Below, piece by piece: positions 6,253 to 12,379 of a stretch of DNA of 13,941 nucleotides. Made by a program: the position numbers and the translations under genes. Positions within the stretch are counted from its first letter, which is position 1. Each line of letters opens with the position of its first letter. The stretch comes from an uncultured Peptococcaceae bacterium (lineage in GTDB: Bacteria; Bacillota; Peptococcia; Peptococcales; Peptococcaceae), in the NCBI GenBank assembly GCA_937922955.1, contig CALAKO010000119.1, positions 1 through 13,941 of the forward strand, in the 5' to 3' direction. Under the pieces are notes generated by a model. It had not been told where the DNA came from. It searched no databases and worked only from the letters and a program-made list of their open reading frames with translations.

Positions 6253-7356
6253 GTGATCGTTTGCGTATTTGAAGACAATGAGCAGTATGTGCTCGAAGCT
6301 CTGGAAGGGACACAGCGGCTGTGGCGCGAGTCGGTTGACCGTGCAGCACTGGAGCCATGGTTGAAACAGGCCTATGAAAGTGGACGTTTGCAACGGCAGC
6401 AGGTGATGTTTCTGGTATTGCCGGAGACACTTTTGGTGCGGCGGGTGTTGGCGCTGCCTGCGGTGAGCAAGGTGTATCAGCTGCGGGGCATGGCGGTCAA
6501 TGCGCTTTTGCCGCTGTTAAACGAACGAGCGGCAGCGCTGCGGGTGGTGCCTGAAGCGGAGGGCTCTGGCTGCGTTGTTTGTGGCTGCAAGAAAAGCGTG
6601 CTGACGCAGCACCTGGCTGCCTTTGGCCGCTATCGCCGGAAGGTCAAGGTGGTTGGCGTGGCGGATTATCGGGTGGCGCAGCAGCCGGCGCTGGCGGACG
6701 GCTGTTACACCTTGCAGGAAGATATGTGGACCGCAGTGATTGCAGTGCAGAATGGGCGGATCGTCGACGGTCGTGCAGAATACGGCGGCAGCAGCTTTGG
6801 CCTCTGGCAGGAACTGGCGGAGGCCCATCGCGAGGAAGCGATTTTTTTGGCGCAGCCTCAGCCCCTGTCTGTGCAGCCGGAGGCCGTGCCAGAGGAAGCG
6901 GCGCTGCGGCAGGCGGCTTTGTCGAGCAATGCGTTGGAAGCGCCGACGTCGCTGACGAAGGATCGGGTGCTGGCAGCTTTGCTGGTGAGTTGCGTGCTTT
7001 TGCCGAGCCTGCTGCTTCTGGCCAGCATGCTGCGACCGGCGGAAACAGATGAGACACAGGCGGAAACGGCGGTCGCGGCTGTGGCGCGCAGCGATTATCA
7101 TACCCTGCTGACCCAGGCCTACGCCGTTAAAAGCGAGCGCATCACCCTTCTGAATCACGAAGCCGGCGACAACACCCTCGCCATCAACGGGCGCTGCAGC
7201 GAAGCTTTGGATCTGGCCGATTACATGCGACAGCTGGCGGCGGCAGAACCGTCGCTGCATCCGCTGCTGCTGGACATGACGCGGAAAAGTGAGGACAAGG
7301 CGTACCACTATGAATTCACGGTGCAGATTTCGTTGGAAGGGAGCGGCGCATCATGA
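6253..7356 (+). CDS. GspL-like / PilM-PilN-like inner-membrane assembly protein
   Basis: A 367-residue bitopic protein with a GTG start and GAGAGGGG at 6241-6248. Residues 1-235 are cytoplasmic and hydrophilic. The region could be a strongly diverged actin-like (PilM/GspL-type) domain, but I see no clear nucleotide-binding signature beyond YGGSSF at 177-182. One membrane helix follows at about 239-259 (VLAALLVSCVLLPSLLLLAS). About 105 extracytoplasmic residues follow, ending in a ferredoxin-like pattern (LAINGRCSEALDLADYMRQL, then YHYEFTVQISLEG) as in PilN/GspL. The domain order equals GspL, or PilM fused to PilN. Its place between the pilins and a PilO-like gene supports that. The assignment rests on architecture and context, not on strong motifs. 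Confidence 0.65.
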   Translation: MIVCVFEDNEQYVLEALEGTQRLWRESVDRAALEPWLKQAYESGRLQRQQVMFLVLPETLLVRRVLALPAVSKVYQLRGMAVNALLPLLNERAAALRVVPEAEGSGCVVCGCKKSVLTQHLAAFGRYRRKVKVVGVADYRVAQQPALADGCYTLQEDMWTAVIAVQNGRIVDGRAEYGGSSFGLWQELAEAHREEAIFLAQPQPLSVQPEAVPEEAALRQAALSSNALEAPTSLTKDRVLAALLVSCVLLPSLLLLASMLRPAETDETQAETAVAAVARSDYHTLLTQAYAVKSERITLLNHEAGDNTLAINGRCSEALDLADYMRQLAAAEPSLHPLLLDMTRKSEDKAYHYEFTVQISLEGSGAS

Positions 7357-7739
7357 GCATTCGCAAAGGATACATCTATGCTCTCCTGCTGGCGATCGGT
7401 CTCTTGCTTTGGACGGAGGCTGTCGACCATTGGCAGGATAAGGCAACGGTGCCGACCATGGTCAGCGAGGATGCGGCGGTTGTGGAAATGCCGTGGACCA
7501 GCAGCGAGGCTCTCTATGCCTGCAGCATGAAGGCGCAGGAGCTGGGGCTGACGCTGGAAAGCATGCACACCGCCAAAGATGTGCTGCAGGGCAGCCTGGT
7601 GCTGAGCGGCCCGCGCGACACGCTGCAAACGTTTTACACCTGGCTGGAAACAGAAGGACGTTTTCGGGAAATCCTTTCGTTCCAGCTGCAGACAGAGGAT
7701 GAAGCAGCCAGCCGACTTAGCGTCAGTGTACAGTTGTAA
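7353..7739 (+). CDS. Short PilO/GspM-like membrane protein
   Basis: A 128-residue protein with one N-terminal membrane helix (about 7-22, YIYALLLAIGLLLWT). The extracytoplasmic domain contains LQGSLVLSGPRDTLQTFYTWLE and ends LSVSVQL. This is the 'x-V-x-G-x-x-x-x-L-x-x-F-L' pattern of the ferredoxin-like fold in PilO/GspM. It is shorter than typical PilO (about 200 residues) because the coiled-coil linker is nearly absent. ATG 7353 overlaps the upstream TGA (ATGA), with GGAAGGGAG upstream. PilO partners PilN, and here the preceding gene carries the PilN-like domain. Function is inferred from position and fold pattern. Confidence 0.6.
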   Translation: MSIRKGYIYALLLAIGLLLWTEAVDHWQDKATVPTMVSEDAAVVEMPWTSSEALYACSMKAQELGLTLESMHTAKDVLQGSLVLSGPRDTLQTFYTWLETEGRFREILSFQLQTEDEAASRLSVSVQL

Positions 7740-7745
7740 TCATCG

Positions 7746-7753
7746 AAGGGAGG
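7746..7753 (+). promoter_or_regulatory. Ribosome binding site deciding the GTG start at 7762
   Basis: AAGGGAGG lies 8 nt before GTG 7762. The same frame is open back to an ATG at 7699, but that one lies inside the previous gene and has no binding site. Confidence 0.8.
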
Positions 7754-7761
7754 CCGACACC

Positions 7762-8694
7762 GTGAAACGACCGGGCAATGTTTTGATTTTGACCCTCATG
7801 GCCTGCGCTTTGTTGGCGCTGGTTCTTTTTGCAGGGGTTCAGGTGGCAGGGCTGCGCACCGCCACGCGCCAGAATCAAATTGCCGATCTGCAGCTGGAGC
7901 AACTGCATCGTACGGTCTTGGACGATGCCTTGGAAGCGTTGAACGCGTCCGGCGAATCAATAGCGCCAGGGCGCGTTTTGTTGTCGGACGAGCCGGTTTC
8001 GGGGCAGACACGGCAGCTCACGGTGCGCAGCGTGGAGGAACGGCTCATCACCGTGGAAAGCTGCAGCAGTTTGAGCGACGGCAGCCAGCGGCGGCATCAG
8101 GTACTGATTTTTGCGCTGCCGTTGGAAGCGCGTTTCACTTTTGCACAGCCGTCGCGCGCCCTTTATTATGATGCCGACCGTGGCGTGCCGGATCGCTGGC
8201 TGGAAAATCATGCGGGAGAGGATCTCGTTATTGTCTGCGCTCGACGGCCGGGGAATGTGTACAGCATAGGCAGCGGCGGACGCTCAGTGGCGCTGACGGG
8301 CAGTCTCTATGTGAGCCATCTGGAGAACGATGATTTTTCTACTACGCTGCGCACCTCGCTGGCCTGCGACGGCAATGCGGTTTTTGCAGGGGATGTGCAT
8401 CTTCTCGGCGATTTGAGTTGCCAAACAGCCTGGATAGATGGTACACTGACGATTGGTGAGAGTGTGAGCCTGCGCGCTGAAACGGTGTATCTGGCGGAAG
8501 ACGTGTCGGAAGAAACATTGGCTGGCATCAATGCCGCCACCATCTACATGCCGCATCCGCCAGAACCGGACGCCGCGGACGATGAGTCCGACGCAGACGT
8601 GTCGGATACCGGCCGACAGATTCTGCCGCTGCCGGACGAACCGCAGCCAACACCGGAGAAAACGGCGTATCTCATGCTCTGGCAGTTGGAATAA
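7762..8694 (+). CDS. GspK/PilX-like prepilin-type protein with beta-rich, bactofilin-like body
   Basis: A 310-residue protein with a GTG start. The N-terminus MKRPGNVLILTLMACALLAL looks like a basic leader, Gly, then a hydrophobic helix. If cut at G^N the fifth mature residue is Leu, not Glu; lack of Glu5 is typical of GspK and PilX-type tip subunits. Residues about 164-262 are rich in short beta strands and Gly turns (SVALTGSLYV, NAVFAGDVHLLGDLS, DGTLTIGESVSL), resembling the right-handed beta-helix repeats of bactofilins and polymer-forming proteins. The tail (about 263-300) is acidic and Pro-rich (PHPPEPDAADDESDAD), then hydrophobic YLMLWQLE. It is the last gene of the pilus operon. Its exact role is unknown; a tip or surface-exposed subunit is the best guess. 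Confidence 0.6.
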   Translation: MKRPGNVLILTLMACALLALVLFAGVQVAGLRTATRQNQIADLQLEQLHRTVLDDALEALNASGESIAPGRVLLSDEPVSGQTRQLTVRSVEERLITVESCSSLSDGSQRRHQVLIFALPLEARFTFAQPSRALYYDADRGVPDRWLENHAGEDLVIVCARRPGNVYSIGSGGRSVALTGSLYVSHLENDDFSTTLRTSLACDGNAVFAGDVHLLGDLSCQTAWIDGTLTIGESVSLRAETVYLAEDVSEETLAGINAATIYMPHPPEPDAADDESDADVSDTGRQILPLPDEPQPTPEKTAYLMLWQLE

Positions 8695-8697
8695 ATA

Positions 8698-8705
8698 AAG
8701 GAGGT
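8698..8705 (+). promoter_or_regulatory. Near-ideal Shine-Dalgarno of the aminopeptidase gene
   Basis: AAGGAGGT, fully complementary to the anti-SD core, begins 3 nt after the preceding stop codon and ends 9 nt before ATG 8715. No terminator separates it from the pilus operon, so some read-through transcription is expected. Confidence 0.75.
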
Positions 8706-8714
8706 CACCAATCG

Positions 8715-9797
8715 ATGCAATACGAAAAAAGATTGAAACGGTTTCAGGCGTGGCTCGCTGCGCAGGGAGATGCCTACGATGCCATGTTGATTTCGGATCG
8801 TTCCAATATTCGCTATCTCAGCGGTTTTACAGGAACCTTTGCCTATCTGGTCATCAGCAAAGACAAAGCGTTCATCTTGACAGATTCACGATACACCATG
8901 CAAGCGCGTCAACAGAGCGTGCATTTTTCCCTTGTCAAACTGGAACGATACACGCCGCCGATGAGCATTGCCGAATTGTGCAAGCAGCAGAACTGGGCGG
9001 TGCTGGCGTTTGAGCGCAATGACCTCTCTTTTGACTTTTACGATCGTTTAAAATCCTGCTTTGGCCGCGCCAACTTGATTCCGGTTGAAAAAGCCGTGGA
9101 ACAGTTCCGTGCGGTGAAGGATGAGGAAGAAATTGAACTGATTCGTGCCGCGGAACACATCGGCGATGCCGCCTTTGCTCATGTGCTGGATATTCTCAAG
9201 CCAGGCATGACCGAACGCGAAGTGGCCTTTGAATTGGAGTTAGCCATGCGTCGCCAGGGCGCCAGCGGTCTCAGCTTTGACACCATCGTTGCTTCCGGTG
9301 TGCGTTCAGCGATGCCACACGGTGTGGCATCGGACAAAAAAATTGAAAATGGCGACTTGGTCGTTTTTGATTTTGGCTGCGTGTATCAAGGCTATTGCTC
9401 GGACATGACTCGCACCATTGGCGTTGGCAGCCTGAGCGACGCGCAGAAAGATCTCTATGCTCTCGTTTTGAAGGCACAGACGGCAGCATTGAAAATGGCC
9501 CGTGCCGACGTCGTTGGCGAAAAGATGCAGGATCTTGTTCAAGGCATTTTTGACAAGGCTGGATTTGGCAGTTATTTTGGTCACGGTCTTGGACACAGCG
9601 TGGGCCTAGATATTCATGAGGAACCACGTTTTTCGCGCAACGTTAAGGAGAAGATTCCAGCCGGTACCGTCATCAGTGTAGAGCCCGGGCTCTATGTGCC
9701 TGGTATTGGCGGCGTGCGCATTGAAGACTTAGTGGTATTGACGCCAGAGGGGTACGACAATCTCGCACAATCTCCGAAAGAGCTTATCATCGTTTGA
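8715..9797 (+). CDS. M24-family Xaa-Pro aminopeptidase
   Basis: A cytoplasmic dinuclear metallopeptidase that removes the N-terminal residue from peptides with proline in position two. At 360 residues it has the length of short Firmicutes enzymes (YqhT type). An N-terminal creatinase-like domain (about 1-130, with SDRSNIRYLSGFTG) precedes the pita-bread catalytic domain. All five metal ligands are visible: Asp219 (VFDFG), Asp230 (YCSDMTRT), His294 (GHGLGHSVGLDIHEEP), Glu323 (SVEPGLYVPG) and Glu337 (GGVRIEDL). The helper histidines His290 and the one in DIHEEP are present too. It lies immediately upstream of efp, a common Firmicutes order (yqhT-efp in Bacillus subtilis, recalled). Distinction from prolidase by sequence alone is not certain. 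Confidence 0.93.
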   Translation: MQYEKRLKRFQAWLAAQGDAYDAMLISDRSNIRYLSGFTGTFAYLVISKDKAFILTDSRYTMQARQQSVHFSLVKLERYTPPMSIAELCKQQNWAVLAFERNDLSFDFYDRLKSCFGRANLIPVEKAVEQFRAVKDEEEIELIRAAEHIGDAAFAHVLDILKPGMTEREVAFELELAMRRQGASGLSFDTIVASGVRSAMPHGVASDKKIENGDLVVFDFGCVYQGYCSDMTRTIGVGSLSDAQKDLYALVLKAQTAALKMARADVVGEKMQDLVQGIFDKAGFGSYFGHGLGHSVGLDIHEEPRFSRNVKEKIPAGTVISVEPGLYVPGIGGVRIEDLVVLTPEGYDNLAQSPKELIIV

Positions 9798-9810
9798 TTG
9801 CGCGGAAATG

Positions 9811-9839
9811 TTGATATTCTCGGCAACCTACTGTATAAT
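9811..9839 (+). promoter_or_regulatory. Sigma-A-type promoter of efp
   Basis: TTGATA (9811-9816) and TATAAT (9834-9839) are separated by 17 bases. This is the best promoter match in the window. It lies between the aminopeptidase stop and the efp ribosome binding site (AGGAGGAG, 9861-9868), so efp has its own strong promoter as expected for an abundant translation factor. Confidence 0.85.
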
Positions 9840-9876
9840 AAATTAGACACGTTATTTTTTAGGAGGAGTTTAACGC

Positions 9877-10434
9877 ATGATTTCATCCAATGATTTCAGA
9901 CCAGGTGTTACCATCGAATACAATGGTGCACCATGTCAAGTACTTGAATTTCAGCATGTAAAACCAGGGAAAGGTGCTGCTTTCGTTCGCACAAAACTGA
10001 AAAACCTGAAGACCGGTGCTACCACCGAATTGACCTTCCGTGGCGGCGAAAAACTGCCAAAGGCTACCATTGATCGCGCTATGATGCAGTATCTGTATTT
10101 TGATGGCGAAAACTATGTCTTCATGGACAACAACACCTACGAACAGGTTAGCCTGACTGGCGACCAGTTGCAGGGCGGCGAAAAGTTCCTGAAGGAAAAC
10201 ATGGATTGCCAGATCAACAGCTACAATGGCGACATTCTTGGCGTTGAACTGCCAAACACTGTAGAATTGACTGTTACCGAAACCGAACCAGGGATCAAGG
10301 GCGATACCCAGTCTGGTGGTACCAAGCCAGCAACAATGGAAACTGGCGTCGTTGTTAACGTACCATTCTTCGTTAACACCGGTGATGTGCTTCGCATTGA
10401 TACACGTACTGGTCAATACATCGAAAGAGCGTAA
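9877..10434 (+). CDS. efp: Translation elongation factor P
   Basis: EF-P binds the ribosome next to the peptidyl-tRNA and relieves stalling at consecutive prolines. The 185-residue length is exactly typical. Domain I begins MISSNDFRPGVTIEYNGAPC, with the tip loop VKPGKGAAFVR; the modifiable lysine is Lys32. Domain III ends FVNTGDVLRIDTRTGQYIERA, the conserved family end. No EpmA/EpmB-type modification genes are in view. Codons are plainer and less G-rich than in the pilus operon (GAA, AAA, AAC, CCA favoured), which fits a highly expressed gene. It is followed 36 nt later by the acidic Zn-ribbon gene without a terminator, so both likely share a transcript. Confidence 0.97.
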   Translation: MISSNDFRPGVTIEYNGAPCQVLEFQHVKPGKGAAFVRTKLKNLKTGATTELTFRGGEKLPKATIDRAMMQYLYFDGENYVFMDNNTYEQVSLTGDQLQGGEKFLKENMDCQINSYNGDILGVELPNTVELTVTETEPGIKGDTQSGGTKPATMETGVVVNVPFFVNTGDVLRIDTRTGQYIERA

Positions 10435-10470
10435 CTGCTTATATAGAAGACCGAAAGGGGTTTCAAGAAA

Positions 10471-10920
10471 ATGGATTTATCACAGCATGCAGCTTATCTG
10501 AGAGGTTTGGCAGAAGGCAAAGGGTTGACCGAAGACGCTGAAAAAGGCGATTTTGTCAAAGCTCTGCTGGCTTGCATCAACGATATGGCAGAAGAAATTG
10601 AGTCACTCGAAGAGTATGTGCATGAATTAACCGAATATGCAGAAGCCATTGACGAAGATCTCGGCGATGTCGAAGAATTTGTCTTTGACGAGTTTGACGA
10701 TGACGATGATGTTGATTTTGACGATGATGACATTTTCGTAGAAACAGAATGCCCTGTTTGTGGTGAAACGGTTGGCTATTATCAGGGCAGCTATGATGAA
10801 CCTGTAGAAGTCCTCTGTCCAAACTGTGACGCTGTTGTTGCAGTCATTGGAAAAGAAGACGAGTATGAAGAAGTGGAAGATGACGAGCTCGTCCTCGATG
10901 ATGAACTGGACGAAGACTGA
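10471..10920 (+). CDS. Acidic Zn-ribbon protein, CD1247 N-terminal-domain-like
   Basis: A 149-residue cytoplasmic protein of unknown function. Residues 1-72 are helical (AAYLRGLAEGKGL, then ACINDMAEEIESLEEYVHEL) and resemble the CD1247 N-terminal domain found in Clostridia and Negativicutes. A very acidic linker (about 69-88, DEFDDDDDVDFDDDDIF) follows. Then comes a zinc ribbon with CPVC (94-97) and CPNC (116-119), and an acidic tail ending DDELDED. The ATG has GAAAGGGG upstream (10451-10458). The layout of a helical region, acidic arm and Zn ribbon could suit binding to a basic partner such as RNA polymerase or ribosomal protein, but no function can be assigned from sequence. Confidence 0.8.
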   Translation: MDLSQHAAYLRGLAEGKGLTEDAEKGDFVKALLACINDMAEEIESLEEYVHELTEYAEAIDEDLGDVEEFVFDEFDDDDDVDFDDDDIFVETECPVCGETVGYYQGSYDEPVEVLCPNCDAVVAVIGKEDEYEEVEDDELVLDDELDED

Positions 10921-10931
10921 TCGTATGACAG

Positions 10932-10955
10932 CAGGCCGATGGATGCATCAGCCTG
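10932..10955 (+). other. Weak hairpin after the Zn-ribbon gene
   Basis: An 8-bp stem with one C-A mismatch (10932-10940 with 10947-10955) and a 6-nt GGATGC loop. It starts 12 nt after the stop codon. There is no U-tract, so it is not a convincing terminator alone; it may stabilise the 3' end. Confidence 0.35.
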
Positions 10956-10987
10956 ACATCAGCTTTCATTCTTACTAATAAGATGCA

Positions 10988-11016
10988 GCCTTTGTCTGTT
11001 TGGCAAAGGCTTTTTT
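10988..11016 (+). terminator. Intrinsic terminator
   Basis: GCCTTTG (10988-10994) pairs with CAAAGGC (11004-11010) around a 9-nt loop and is followed by six T (11011-11016). This closes the efp / Zn-ribbon transcript. It lies inside an open frame that extends the next gene upstream to 10983, which is one reason to reject that earlier start. Confidence 0.85.
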
Positions 11017-11046
11017 GCGTTGTAGCAGCAGAGATACAGCGTTGGC

Positions 11047-11054
11047 AAAGGAGG
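11047..11054 (+). promoter_or_regulatory. Ribosome binding site deciding the ATG at 11061
   Basis: AAAGGAGG is 6 nt upstream of ATG 11061. The alternative start at 10983 would place the terminator inside the coding sequence and has no binding site. No clear promoter consensus is visible between the terminator and this site. Confidence 0.85.
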
Positions 11055-11060
11055 AAGAAC

Positions 11061-12368
11061 ATGCAAAAGACCAAACATGACATCGTCATTGAATACATCG
11101 AAAGCCTGGAAGTTGGCGAAAAGGTGTCTGTGCGCCAGTTGGCGCGTCAGATGAACATCAGCGAAGGTACGGTATACCGCGCCATCAAGGACGCAGAAAA
11201 CCAGGGACTCGTTTCTTCCATTCCTAAAGTAGGAACGATCCGAATTGAACAGGAAAAGGAGCGTTCCATTGATTCGCTGACCTACCGGGAACTGGCCAAT
11301 ATTGTTGAAGGGCAGCTGCTGCATGGCGCAGATAAAAGCGATGTTGCCCCAAAGGCCTTTTTTGTGGCCAGCAGCGTGGCGCATTTGCGGGAAAAAAAGC
11401 CACTGCCGTCAACGATGATCATTGGGGAATACAGCAAAGAACTGATGGACTATGTCTACAGTCATAATTTGCCTGTGATGCTGACCGGCAACAGCGGCAT
11501 TGCGGCGAAAAACCGTCTGGCATCGCTGTCGGAGAAAATTGTCGTGATTTCAACGCCATACGACATTTTTGATGCCATCATTGCCATCAATCAGGCCATT
11601 CTCGGCAGTGTGCAGCAGCGTGAACTGGTGACCATTGCGGACATTATGACTACCGATCCATATGTTTTGCAGCCGATTGATACCATCAGCGACTGGCAGG
11701 CGTTGAGTCTGCAGACCGGTCATCGTGAATTCCCGGTGGTTAATGCCGATGGCAAGTTGGAAGGGATGGTCACCGCTTACGACGTTACTGGTGAACCACA
11801 GTCGGCTTATGTGGAAGAAGTGATGACGCCAAATCCGGTGGTCGTTCACAGCGATACGCTGGTGAGCTACCTTGGGCGGTTGTTGGTGTTGGAGCAAGTG
11901 GAACTGGTGCCGGTTGTGGATGCCGATAATACCTTGATCGGTGTCGTCAGCCTCAAGGATTTCATCGAAGCGCAGCAAACCATTCAAAAACAGCCGCACC
12001 TTGGCGACACGTCCGACAACATCTGCATGAGTGGTTTTTCCTTGGTGGCACGCGAGCCGGATGTCATCCTTTCTGGCCGCATCATTCCTTATATGCTGGA
12101 CGAATACGGCTCTTTGAGCCTTGGAACTTGCAACATTTTCAGCGCCAATGCGGCGGTCATTGCCCTGCGTGTCGTGAAAAATCTGCAAGGCCAGGCGTTC
12201 CAGGTGTCGACACGTTTCTTCCAGGACATCGGTGCCGACGAAGAAGTGTATCTGCTGCCGCTGCTTTCAGAATACAATGGTCATCATCATGCATCCGTTC
12301 GGATCGAAACCGTTGATGGCCGACTGGTCGCCAATAGTGAGGTCGATTTATTGATCCGTGAAAATTGA
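11061..12368 (+). CDS. HTH-DRTGG-CBS-CBS-hotdog protein, YtoI-like
   Basis: A 435-residue putative ligand-sensing regulator. In order it has a winged-helix DNA-binding domain (about 1-62; VSVRQLARQMNISEGTVYRAIKDAENQGLV, shown here only by its key SEGTVYRAIK helix), a DRTGG domain (about 68-180), CBS 1 (from about 190, DIMTTDPYVL), CBS 2 (from about 250, VMTPNPVVV, to LIGVVSLKDFIEA), and a C-terminal hotdog domain (about 318-430, GRIIPYMLDEYGSLSL). This is the architecture of Bacillus subtilis YtoI. CBS pairs commonly bind adenine nucleotides; the hotdog may bind an acyl-CoA; neither ligand is known here. dnaE follows 11 nt later; in B. subtilis ytoI also lies close upstream of dnaE (recalled), so the linkage is old. 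Confidence 0.9.
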   Translation: MQKTKHDIVIEYIESLEVGEKVSVRQLARQMNISEGTVYRAIKDAENQGLVSSIPKVGTIRIEQEKERSIDSLTYRELANIVEGQLLHGADKSDVAPKAFFVASSVAHLREKKPLPSTMIIGEYSKELMDYVYSHNLPVMLTGNSGIAAKNRLASLSEKIVVISTPYDIFDAIIAINQAILGSVQQRELVTIADIMTTDPYVLQPIDTISDWQALSLQTGHREFPVVNADGKLEGMVTAYDVTGEPQSAYVEEVMTPNPVVVHSDTLVSYLGRLLVLEQVELVPVVDADNTLIGVVSLKDFIEAQQTIQKQPHLGDTSDNICMSGFSLVAREPDVILSGRIIPYMLDEYGSLSLGTCNIFSANAAVIALRVVKNLQGQAFQVSTRFFQDIGADEEVYLLPLLSEYNGHHHASVRIETVDGRLVANSEVDLLIREN

Positions 12369-12379
12369 TGGGGGTTGCT

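Noticed and set aside
10676..10735. GAC/GAT-rich tract as a tandem repeat array
   Set aside because: It is codon repetition for an Asp-rich linker with irregular Phe/Val interruptions, not a regular repeat unit.
10983..11060. Upstream extension of the YtoI-like gene from ATG 10983
   Set aside because: It contains an intrinsic terminator, lacks a ribosome binding site, and adds sequence not expected before the winged helix; AAAGGAGG supports ATG 11061.
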